64,000 nt of DNA from assembly GCA_028724265.1 (NCBI GenBank), contig JAQYDG010000008.1, forward strand, positions 1-64,000, written 5' to 3'. The DNA comes from Actinomycetaceae bacterium. GTDB taxonomy: Bacteria > Actinomycetota > Actinomycetes > Actinomycetales > Actinomycetaceae. Positions 56,907 through 64,000 of the stretch are shown here, piece by piece (within the stretch, counting starts at the first letter, position 1; each line of letters starts with the position of its first letter). The position numbers were made by a program, and so were the translations under genes. Under the pieces are notes generated by a model. That model was not told the origin of the DNA. It was given only the letters and a program-made list of their open reading frames with translations, and searched no databases.

Positions 56907-57695
56907 CTAGACGCGATCAACGAGATCCGCAATAGAATTGGCAATCTCGTTGGGGCGGAACGGATACTCCTCAACCTCCTCACGCTTGGTGGAGCCGCTG
57001 AGCACGAGGATCGAGTGAAGCCCAGACTCCACCCCGGCAAGCATATCGGTATCCATACGGTCGCCAATCATGACGGTCTGCTCGGAATGTGCGCCGATTT
57101 TGTTAAGCCCGGTACGGAACATCACGGGATTCGGCTTGCCCACAAAATAGGGCTTGCGGCCAGTTGCCGCTGTGATCATCGCAGCAATCGAACCCGTAGC
57201 AGGGATCGGACCATTCTGAGTCGGACCTGTCGTATCAGGATTCGTCGCAATAAACTTGCTGCCTTTAAGGATCAGCTGAACCGCTGTGGCAATCTGTTCA
57301 AACGAATAAGAACGCGTTTCGCCCAGAACCACATACTCCGGGTTCGTCGGCGTCATCACATAACCAGCCTCGTACAGCGCCGTCGTCAGCCCTGCTTCAC
57401 CAACCACATAGGCCGTAGAATTCGGACTTTGAGACTGCAAAAACGTTGCGGCAGCCAAAGCAGACGTCCAAATACGATCTTCCGGCACTTCCAAGCCGCT
57501 CGCAGCCAAGCGCGCTGACAAGTCCCTCGGTGTGAATATCGAATTGTTCGTCAACACCAAGTATTCGTGACCTTTATCGCGCAGAGCCTTCAGAAAATCC
57601 GCTGCGCCCGGTATCGCGGTTTCTTCGCGCACCAGCACGCCATCCATGTCCGTCAGCCACCACTTGTACTCGTCTGTTTTCGTCCGAAAAACCAT
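56907..57695 (-). CDS. HAD-IIA family phosphatase (NagD-like)
   Basis: 262 residues from ATG 57695 behind GAGGGAG. The four HAD motifs are WLTDMDGVL (nucleophile Asp), VLTNNS, VGKPNP (Lys) and MIGDRMDTDM, with the cap typed IIA by GKPNPVMF and its place between motifs two and three. Such enzymes remove phosphate from nucleotides or sugar phosphates, often as housekeeping. The codons near the stop fall in a short imperfect repeat (56847-56920). The frame is open upstream to 57884 but has no supporting start. Confidence 0.93.
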   Translation of the reverse strand: MVFRTKTDEYKWWLTDMDGVLVREETAIPGAADFLKALRDKGHEYLVLTNNSIFTPRDLSARLAASGLEVPEDRIWTSALAAATFLQSQSPNSTAYVVGEAGLTTALYEAGYVMTPTNPEYVVLGETRSYSFEQIATAVQLILKGSKFIATNPDTTGPTQNGPIPATGSIAAMITAATGRKPYFVGKPNPVMFRTGLNKIGAHSEQTVMIGDRMDTDMLAGVESGLHSILVLSGSTKREEVEEYPFRPNEIANSIADLVDRV

Positions 57696-57986
57696 GTATC
57701 TCCCTCTATGCTTGCTTCTTGTTCTTGACGTTTTCATCATCCGACTATCAGAAACTCTACGCGTGGCGAAATTGTTCCACAAAGAAGGCGGCAGAAAGCG
57801 ACAGATGCGCGTCAAGGAGACATATGCTGTGCACGTCTGGAGAGTGGCGAGGCTGGCTGGGCGCCACGACTTTGCGTTGAACAACCCTGAAACGCTACAC
57901 TAAATGAGTTGAGCTGCAAGGATCAGCATACAGTTGCGCGGGCAGTCGCCTGCCAGCTTTACTGTTATGATGACGCAGCCGATAGT

Positions 57987-58060
57987 GCGGACGTAGTTCA
58001 TCGGTAGAACGACAGCTTCCCAAGCTGTAAAGGCGGGTTCGATTCCCGTCGTCCGCTCCA
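57987..58060 (+). tRNA. tRNA-Gly (anticodon CCC)
   Basis: Acceptor GCGGACG/CGTCCGC, D stem GTTC/GAAC, anticodon stem ACAGC/GCTGT with loop TTCCCAA, T arm GCGGG-TTCGATT-CCCGT. The discriminator is T and CCA is encoded (58058-58060), unlike the tRNA-Pro above. Confidence 0.97.
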
Positions 58061-58200
58061 CAATCACGTCGAAAATGATAAGTCATTGTCTACGTTAACG
58101 AGTACGGCATCTCCACTTCTCAAGTATGGTTGTGAAGTTGAATTGTCTAACGGAGAATGAACAAGGATGAAACAACAATTCTTCACGAGAGGTGCGTGCG

Positions 58201-58740
58201 GTGAGATCGTATGAATCCGGCGCCGAGTTAGCTGCTGAGATTAACAAGCGCGGCGATCTTTTTATCGCCGAGTTCCCGGGCATTCCCGCCAAAGGGTGGG
58301 ATCGGCTGATTGACGGCGTTGATCGCACACCCCGTCAGATGCTCGCGTATCAGTTGGGCTGGATGGAGCTGCTGCTGGGGTGGGAGCGCGATGAACAGGC
58401 AGGCAAGGATACCGTAACGCCCGCGCCTGGTTTCAAGTGGAATCAGCTGGGCAGCTTGTATGAGACGTTTGACAAGCGTTGGGAGGATACGGCTCCCGAA
58501 GAGTTGATTGAGCGTTTTGGGGTACTGCGTGGAGAAGTTATCCAGCTGGTAGAAAGCTATAGCGAACAGGAACTATTCGAGCCAGGCCAACGTGCGTGGG
58601 CGTCCTCTACCCCGTCAGCCTGGCCGGTATGGAAATGGGTGCATATCAACACGGTTGCCCCATTTTCGACGTTCCGCACCAAGATCCGCAAGTGGAAGAA
58701 GCTCGCCGACTGTACAGCGGCTCCTGGACATCAGCCTTAG
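58201..58740 (+). CDS. ClbS/DfsB-family four-helix protein (DUF1706)
   Basis: 179 residues from GTG 58201, with GAGAGG 9 bases upstream; GTG 58192 is possible. The pattern SYESGAELAAEINKR, the next conserved block LIDGVDRTPRQMLAYQLGWMELLLGWE, and WPVWKWVHINTVAPFSTFRTKIRKW matches the ClbS/DfsB group. ClbS opens the cyclopropane of colibactin for self-protection; most members have no known role. A 15-codon frame (58157-58204) ends on the start codon by a GTGA overlap and may help translation. Confidence 0.82.
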   Translation: MRSYESGAELAAEINKRGDLFIAEFPGIPAKGWDRLIDGVDRTPRQMLAYQLGWMELLLGWERDEQAGKDTVTPAPGFKWNQLGSLYETFDKRWEDTAPEELIERFGVLRGEVIQLVESYSEQELFEPGQRAWASSTPSAWPVWKWVHINTVAPFSTFRTKIRKWKKLADCTAAPGHQP

Positions 58741-58784
58741 CATAGCCTTAACGCAAAAATACAGTTAATTTTTACAAAAAAATC

Positions 58785-58813
58785 TTGTTCCACTCTGCTT
58801 CCGCGCATAGAAT
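58785..58813 (+). promoter_or_regulatory. Promoter upstream of the MacAB-like operon
   Basis: TTGTTC (58785-58790) and TAGAAT (58808-58813) are 17 bases apart in AT-rich sequence. They lie 250 bases before the adaptor gene, leaving a long leader (58820-59063) in which I see no gene or clear riboswitch. Confidence 0.5.
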
Positions 58814-59063
58814 AACTCTGTCATCAGGAGTAAAGATTCAGCAATCTAGCGAATACAGATCCCAAGAGGCACTCAGCAGAAGAATACGCAAGGAACGACA
58901 AGGAAAGAATACCCAAAGAAGCTGGAGAGGAGACCACATATCAGCCCACTCGTCGATACAAACAGCCGGTCGGCACAAATCAATACAATCGATACATGTC
59001 CCATCCAGCCAATAGCCTCCCCACCTATAATCTCCTCGCTAGCAGCTGAGGAAAGATGATTTC

Positions 59064-59954
59064 ATGCTGTTCAAAAGAATGATTCCTTGGTCAGCTGTGC
59101 TCGTCGTCTTGTTGATCTCGGCGTGCGGCGCTGCGTCCAGCACCGCTGACCAAGGATCGTCTGCACCAATATCACCTCAAACAGTCACCGTATCGCGATC
59201 CTCAATAGCTCCAACCGTATCTGAGGATTCCACTGTTATCCAGGCTCCCGCACTCGCCCTCGTCGCTCCTTCTCGTGGTGCCTTTCAGCCCTCAATCAAG
59301 GCCGGACAAGCCGTGAAGGCTGGTCAAGTGCTTGGCAAAATCGGTGAAAGTAGCATCGTTTCTCCTGTTGATGCCTCCATTGTTTCAGTAAGCCACGCAT
59401 CAGGTGACGTTCCCAAGAATTACCCACTGATCAGTCTCTCATACCAAGGATTCGCGATCGAAGTTTCTTCACATGCGCTCCTTCGTTCTCAAGCGCTAAG
59501 CAGCATCCACGGCAAATTCCAGATCACCGACGCACAAGGACCATCTGACTGTACCGCAGTTGTCACGCCGGCATCCGAAAGCATGTCTGCACAGTCTGAT
59601 GGCGACATGCAAAATGATTCTGACGAAGCGCCTGAACAAAGCAGCGGCTCACAACACAGCGATTCCGATCGCCTTCTATGCCTGATCGATAAGGGAGTAG
59701 ATGTGCGTTCGGGAATGCACGCAACAGTCGTTTTGACCGGCACCATGAAGAAGAACGTTCTCGTTCTTCCTGTCAATGCAGTTGCCGGAAGAGCTCAAAC
59801 TGGCCGTGTTGTCAAAAAGGACGGCGAGGATGTTTCGGAGGTGGACGTCAAGCTAGGGGTAAGCGATGGCGCACATATCGAAATAATATCCGGACTCCAT
59901 GAAGGTGACACCGTCTTGGACGCGCCACCAAATTTAGATCCCCGAAACAAATGA
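59064..59954 (+). CDS. Lipoprotein membrane-fusion adaptor (MacA-like)
   Basis: 296 residues. A lipoprotein signal ends in ISAC (Cys near 21). The biotinyl-lipoyl-like core is seen in IKAGQAVKAGQVLGKIGESS and IVSPVDASIVSVS, and the membrane-proximal part in VVLTGTMKKNVLVLPVNAV and SDGAHIEIISGLHEGDTVL. A roughly 50-residue acidic Ser/Asp/Glu/Gln insert (about 165-205) splits the middle. Such adaptors work with MacB-like ATPase-permease pairs to export peptides or drugs. The following two genes code for these parts. Confidence 0.83.
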   Translation: MLFKRMIPWSAVLVVLLISACGAASSTADQGSSAPISPQTVTVSRSSIAPTVSEDSTVIQAPALALVAPSRGAFQPSIKAGQAVKAGQVLGKIGESSIVSPVDASIVSVSHASGDVPKNYPLISLSYQGFAIEVSSHALLRSQALSSIHGKFQITDAQGPSDCTAVVTPASESMSAQSDGDMQNDSDEAPEQSSGSQHSDSDRLLCLIDKGVDVRSGMHATVVLTGTMKKNVLVLPVNAVAGRAQTGRVVKKDGEDVSEVDVKLGVSDGAHIEIISGLHEGDTVLDAPPNLDPRNK

Positions 59955-60067
59955 CAACTTATTGCCGCTCACACATCACCGTTTGGAGACGGCAACGAAA
60001 ACAATCATAAACAGTCGTGAACGATCGTGAATGTAACCACGAACGTCTGAACATGAGGACGCGCAGC

Positions 60068-60871
60068 ATGGACACACCTGAGCAAAGGTCATTGAAAACC
60101 TCGCTGCACCTATCTGCTCCACCAAAGTCGGCTACTCCCGCACAGCAGGTATCGAATAACCCCACAACTGACTCGCATCCGCTCGCGCAGCTCGTGGACG
60201 TCACCGCAACAGTAACACTCGGCAATGGGGACAATCTGGTAACGGTTGATCACGCCTCACTTACGATCGAAAGAGGGCAGTCATATGCAATCGTGGGTAA
60301 ATCAGGTTCAGGTAAAACGAGTCTCGTCTCAATTCTCGGCTTGCTCAACAGCACATACCAGGGAAAATATTTTTATGACGGTACAAATGTTCAGACATTA
60401 ACCGATCGTGAACAATCTCTGCTGCGCGCCAGACACGTCGGCTTCGTGTTTCAAAATTACTCATTAATTGAGCATCTCCGTGTAGCAGAAAACGTCGAGC
60501 TTGCACTGGCCTACCAACACAGCAAAATGCCCCGGCGCACCAGGCGTGAACGTGCACGTGAAGCCCTGAAAGCAGTCGGACTGGATCACAAGGCTTCCGA
60601 AGTTCCATCGCGTCTTTCCGGCGGTGAACAACAGCGCGTGGCACTCGCACGAGCGCTGGCAGGAAAGCCTGAGCTCTTAATCTGTGACGAGCCAACCGGA
60701 GCTTTAGACCGTGCCACCGGGTCTCACGTTCTGACGCTACTCCACCAGCGGGTCAAGGAATCACACGCAGCGCTTGTACTCGTGACGCATGATCCAGATA
60801 TAGCTGCCACCTGCACATACATGTACCAGATGGATTCGGGGAAGGTGGCGAGCCAGGGACATGATCATTAA
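60068..60871 (+). CDS. ABC transporter ATPase, MacB/LolD type
   Basis: 267 residues from ATG 60068 (AGGA about 8 bases upstream). Walker [12 protein letters not shown]-loop FVFQNYSL, signature [15 protein letters not shown], Walker [13 protein letters not shown] and VTHDPDIA are present. The subgroup pattern ([13 protein letters not shown]) is that of MacB/LolD-type exporters. A hydrophilic N-terminal extension of about 40 residues is unusual. It overlaps the permease gene by 11 bases. Confidence 0.92.
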   Translation: MDTPEQRSLKTSLHLSAPPKSATPAQQVSNNPTTDSHPLAQLVDVTATVTLGNGDNLVTVDHASLTIERGQSYAIVGKSGSGKTSLVSILGLLNSTYQGKYFYDGTNVQTLTDREQSLLRARHVGFVFQNYSLIEHLRVAENVELALAYQHSKMPRRTRRERAREALKAVGLDHKASEVPSRLSGGEQQRVALARALAGKPELLICDEPTGALDRATGSHVLTLLHQRVKESHAALVLVTHDPDIAATCTYMYQMDSGKVASQGHDH

Positions 60872-62078
60872 AGATCTGAAGATCAATCCTCTGCGGTCTT
60901 TTCTTACCGCTTTTTCAATGCTGATAGGCATACTGGCCGTCATCGCCGCAGTCTTGGTGGGTACTGTAGGGAAAGGCTATCTTCAAGCAACCAACGAGCA
61001 GCTGTTCGGACGTACGCCTGCCCTCACGATAGACATTGCTGGTGCTGACATATCCCATTATCGCTTCCTGTCAGCATTCACTGCGCGTCTTCATAAAACT
61101 GGCGATCCTACAGCGCTCGTCATCACTCCGGATAACGACCTCACATATGCCTTTCCCGCCACAGGCGATGACGATCCAGGTTCAGGATCAGGGGAAAAAG
61201 AACGTATGTGGCAACGCCAACTATTAGCGAATAATGTTCACTTTGACACCATATACACAACTACGGACTACAACCGACTCTATAATCTTCCATTGGTTGA
61301 AGGCACATGGTTCCATGCCCCAACAAGCCCAACACGTTTAGAGATCGTCCTCAATAAGGCTGCTGCATCAACAATAGGTCAGCGCTCAATTCTCTACGCC
61401 ACAGGAGAAAATACAATTACCTTGACTCCCTTCAACGTGGTCGGCACCGTGAACGACGGGCGTGATACTCCCACCGTATATGTGAACGTTGTGCCGCTTG
61501 CGCGTTTTGCTCCGCACCTCTTTTCAGCAAATTCAGCCAGACTCCTATGGTTTAACACCGCTCATCACACACCAGACTCTGTCCGCGCATATCTGACCGA
61601 CGTACTCACCGATGTGGGCGGCGCTCAAGTGGAAGAAATTCACACACAGAACGATGCGGACAACTATGACGGCGTCATTTCGATGTTACAGCTTGCCTTC
61701 TTCATCACGGCTGCGCTCCTCCTTTTTGTGTCGGCACTTGGTCTCATCAATATTGGGCTTGCTTCGTTGGATCAACGCACACATGAGCTCCTTATTCGTC
61801 GAGCCCTCGGTGCTACCCGTACGTCGATCGCATGGCTAGTGCTGGGTGGAGCTCTATTCTTGTCGTTGATTGTTGCCGTTGCTGCGATTGTTCTTTCTCT
61901 CTTTCTGCTCGTATTGATAGGCGCACTGCTGCCGGCTGACTCCCCGGTATCGCCGCCCTCCTATCCTTACGGTGCGGCTCTTGTCGCGGTGAGCTCGTCG
62001 ATCGCAACAGCATTCCTCGGCGGAATCGTGCCAGCAATCAAAGCCTCGCGGCTCCAACCCGCGCTTGCACTCCGGTGA
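60861..62078 (+). CDS. ABC transporter permease, MacB/FtsX type
   Basis: 405 residues: one N-terminal helix (FLTAFSMLIGILAVIAAVLVG), a roughly 240-residue outside domain (MacB_PCD-like), then three helices near the end, with the conserved segment RTHELLIRRALGATRTSIAW between the second and third. This topology does not transport across a pore but uses ATP to move the outside domain (mechanotransmission). With the adaptor it should export a peptide, lipid or antibiotic. Confidence 0.9.
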   Translation: MIIKDLKINPLRSFLTAFSMLIGILAVIAAVLVGTVGKGYLQATNEQLFGRTPALTIDIAGADISHYRFLSAFTARLHKTGDPTALVITPDNDLTYAFPATGDDDPGSGSGEKERMWQRQLLANNVHFDTIYTTTDYNRLYNLPLVEGTWFHAPTSPTRLEIVLNKAAASTIGQRSILYATGENTITLTPFNVVGTVNDGRDTPTVYVNVVPLARFAPHLFSANSARLLWFNTAHHTPDSVRAYLTDVLTDVGGAQVEEIHTQNDADNYDGVISMLQLAFFITAALLLFVSALGLINIGLASLDQRTHELLIRRALGATRTSIAWLVLGGALFLSLIVAVAAIVLSLFLLVLIGALLPADSPVSPPSYPYGAALVAVSSSIATAFLGGIVPAIKASRLQPALALR

Positions 62079-62178
62079 TCGTATGTTCCGTGTCGCTACC
62101 TGAACCCTGCCGCGTCATCGCGCCAACTGTTCGTCCTCCAGAGCCAACACATCAAACAGACACAAGAAAGGAAAAATC

Positions 62179-62673
62179 ATGAAAATAAGAAAGTACATTC
62201 TTGCTGCTCTCGCTGCCAGTACAGCACTCACACTCGGCGCATGTTCGGGAGGATCACCATCGTCCTCTGATTCGTCGGGACCAGGTAACGAGAGGCCGAA
62301 CGTGTCATTTGACGACATACAACGGGAGTATCAAAACTCAATCGCACAGCTTTCGTGGCCCAAAGGCTTTAACCCACCGGCAACACTTGAGGGTGAAGAT
62401 AAGTCTGCACACTTTCAGACTGGATACGGTGACACGCGCGCCTCTATGGTTTTCGAATGCGCATGGTCACAGACGTGGCTCGACACGTACGCAACGGACA
62501 AAGCCACAGCCGATACAGCACTCAAAGAGCTCGAAAAGGTACCGAGTATGGGATACATGAGCAAGGAGCATGCCGACGACAACACCCGCCGTATCTTCAA
62601 AGAAAATCTTGACAAGGCGAAGCTCGGGGATCCCTCTGGCATTCAAGACAACGTTTCAGTCAACTGCGACTGA
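62179..62673 (+). CDS. Lipoprotein of unknown function next to the exporter
   Basis: 164 residues. AAAGGA is 7 bases before ATG. The lipobox is LGAC (Cys near 22), followed by a Ser/Gly/Pro tether. The mature part has two cysteines (FECAWS and the last Cys-Asp) that could form a disulfide. It lies 100 bases behind the permease on the same strand, so it may belong to the operon, for example as an immunity or sensor lipoprotein. That role is a guess. Confidence 0.7.
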   Translation: MKIRKYILAALAASTALTLGACSGGSPSSSDSSGPGNERPNVSFDDIQREYQNSIAQLSWPKGFNPPATLEGEDKSAHFQTGYGDTRASMVFECAWSQTWLDTYATDKATADTALKELEKVPSMGYMSKEHADDNTRRIFKENLDKAKLGDPSGIQDNVSVNCD

Positions 62674-63227
62674 CGCGAAGGCGGGAGGTGAAGTGCGCCA
62701 TACCCGCAAAAGTGAAGCACACAACGGAATTATTCGAGAGTTCTGCCTGTTATATAGAGCAGCTGCAAAGCTGGGGTGTGGGCGCAGGTGGAAGATGTTT
62801 GTCTCTACCCTGGTGTGGAAGCAGATATATGTTGATATATAGTTGACGTATCGCAGGTAGAACATCTGTAGATACCTGTAGATTGGTCAGCGAGGCAAGT
62901 AACGTCGTCGCAGCACGGGCGCCGGGCGCGGTCGTGTTGTGGATGTCGTGTTGCGAATTGTGAGGAGGGACTTGATGACGCGCTACGCATCATTCGTTGC
63001 TGCTCATCAGTCATGCCTCAATCGGAATTTGTGTCTGTGTTTGGCGGGCGCTCGGCTATAGTTTCTGTACTTGGCCTGTGAGTTCGGGTCGGTATGCCAA
63101 GCGTCCGCGATTGTGCCGCGCGTAGGGTATGCGCGCGCATCAGTGTCGATATTCATTCTCCACGCGCCATGATGCTGCGTTTCATGGCGGAACTCACCCA
63201 GATGAAACCCTATGAAAGGATAATCAC
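62674..63227. other. 554-bp gap upstream of cysK
   Basis: I see no gene. TATAGT at 63057-63062 could be a -10 element for cysK, but a -35 with normal spacing is not evident. No T-box or S-box features were recognised. Confidence 0.4.
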
Positions 63228-64000
63228 ATGGCTTTGTACACTTCTATGACGCAAATTACCGGCAATACCCCGCTGCTCCAGCTGCAGCGAATCACCGATG
63301 ACGCTCAAGCACACGTCTTCGGAAAGCTCGAGTTCTACAACCCCGCAAGCTCGGTCAAGGATCGTGTGGGCGTGGCTATTGTGGACGCAGCAGAAAAGTC
63401 CGGCAAGCTGCAGCCTGGTGGCACAATCGTCGAAGCAACGTCAGGTAACACGGGCATCGCTCTCGCCTGGGTTGGTGCCGCACGCGGCTATAAGGTTATT
63501 CTGACGATGCCCTCCTCGATGAGCACCGAGCGCCGTGCACTCCTGCGCAGTTTTGGCGCCGAGCTTGTTCTGACCGAGCCGGCAGCGGGCATGCAAGGTG
63601 CTGTGGACAAAGCGAATGAGATCGTGGCCAACACGCCGAACGCCATTCTCGCTTCCCAATTCGCCAACGAAGCGAACCCAGCCATCCACGAGGCCACCAC
63701 AGGACCGGAAATCTGGAAGGATCTTGACGGCAAGGTGGACGTCCTCGTCGCGGGCATCGGTACTGGTGGCACACTCACCGGAGCTGGACATTACCTGCGT
63801 TCGCAGAACCCCGATATCCAGATTGTTGCTGTAGAGCCAGCAGATTCGCCGCTGCTTTCTACCGGCAAGGCAGGATCCCACAAGATTCAGGGAATCGGCG
63901 CGAATTTCGTCCCGGAGGTGCTGGATACCAAACTCTATAACGAGGTCATCACAGTCGAATTCGATGACGCGGTGAAAACGGCTCGTCGTGCCGCCCATGA
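63228..64000 (+). CDS. cysK: Cysteine synthase A, 3' end outside the window
   Basis: The first 257 residues of a PLP-dependent O-acetylserine sulfhydrylase, which makes cysteine from O-acetylserine and sulfide. Visible are ITGNTPLLQL, the cofactor Lys44 in NPASSVKDR, the substrate loop EATSGNTGIALAW, the phosphate-binding GIGTGGTLTGAG, and KIQGIGANFVP. ATG 63228 follows GAAAGGA by 7 bases. The usual family length is about 310 residues, so 50 or so residues lie beyond base 64000. Confidence 0.95.
   Translation, partial: MALYTSMTQITGNTPLLQLQRITDDAQAHVFGKLEFYNPASSVKDRVGVAIVDAAEKSGKLQPGGTIVEATSGNTGIALAWVGAARGYKVILTMPSSMSTERRALLRSFGAELVLTEPAAGMQGAVDKANEIVANTPNAILASQFANEANPAIHEATTGPEIWKDLDGKVDVLVAGIGTGGTLTGAGHYLRSQNPDIQIVAVEPADSPLLSTGKAGSHKIQGIGANFVPEVLDTKLYNEVITVEFDDAVKTARRAAH

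Noticed and set aside
56793-57518. 241-codon plus-strand frame opposite the HAD phosphatase
   Set aside because: Antisense to four intact HAD motifs and very rich in Arg and His.

Overview
The window reads as a contiguous piece of an actinobacterial chromosome, most likely from the Actinomycetaceae (Arcanobacterium/Trueperella/Actinobaculum-like). This is an inference. It rests on a WhiB regulator, a DUF3263-LytR_C gene pair, HrcA/CIRCE control of groEL, a CtpE-like P-type ATPase, many GTG starts, moderate GC (by eye a little over 50%) and Ser/Thr/Pro-rich surface proteins. No rRNA, phage, insertion sequence or CRISPR array was seen. Both ends cut genes: the 3' end of an unknown gene at base 1 and the 5' part of a cysteine synthase at base 64000.

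Left part (1-12.4 kb): pyruvate phosphate dikinase, then a divergent cluster for a four-carbon sugar acid. On the minus strand lie a SAF-domain NAD(P) oxidoreductase, a COG3618 amidohydrolase/lactonase and an ACS-type MFS importer. On the plus strand lie a DUF1537 (OtnK-type) kinase, an OtnC-type class II decarboxylase, a DeoR regulator and a second MFS transporter. The divergent promoters share a perfect 11+11 bp palindrome. The usual OtnI isomerase is not recognisable, so the pathway may be a variant.

Cell envelope block (12.4-25.3 kb): an exported amidase, two large single-pass membrane proteins with low-complexity regions, a GT4 glycosyltransferase, a 1406-residue protein joining a GT2 domain, a CDP-glycerol glycerophosphotransferase-like domain and a C-terminal CgeB/GT1-like domain, another GT2 enzyme and an alpha/beta-hydrolase-like protein. 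Together they suggest synthesis of a phosphodiester-linked wall glycopolymer.

Probable small insertion (25.3-27.7 kb): a Schlafen/AlbA-type ATP-binding regulator gene broken by a frameshift, preceded by a striking inverted repeat and followed by the 3' remnant of a butanediol dehydrogenase gene.

Core block (27.7-45.2 kb): groEL behind two tandem CIRCE elements; the phosphate block pstS-pstC-pstA-(36-codon ORF)-pstB-phoU-response regulator-histidine kinase on the minus strand; an amidase; LytR_C and DUF3263 proteins; uracil-DNA glycosylase; WhiB; a class A penicillin-binding protein; a metallophosphoesterase; tRNA-Pro(CGG).

Right part (45.4-64 kb): an amino-acid permease, a CtpE-like calcium P-type ATPase, a sugar MFS transporter next to a GntR regulator, a lipoprotein, a large exported phosphoesterase with a variant sorting signal, a nucleoside deoxyribosyltransferase-like protein, a NagD-like HAD phosphatase, tRNA-Gly(CCC), a ClbS/DfsB-like protein, a MacAB-like export system (lipoprotein adaptor, ATPase, permease) with an adjacent lipoprotein, and cysK.

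The most notable points are the three-domain glycosyltransferase, the variant acid-sugar cluster with its shared operator, the frameshifted AlbA-type gene with its inverted repeats, and the small ORF that exactly fills the pstA-pstB gap. All function calls come from reading the sequence; no database search was run.
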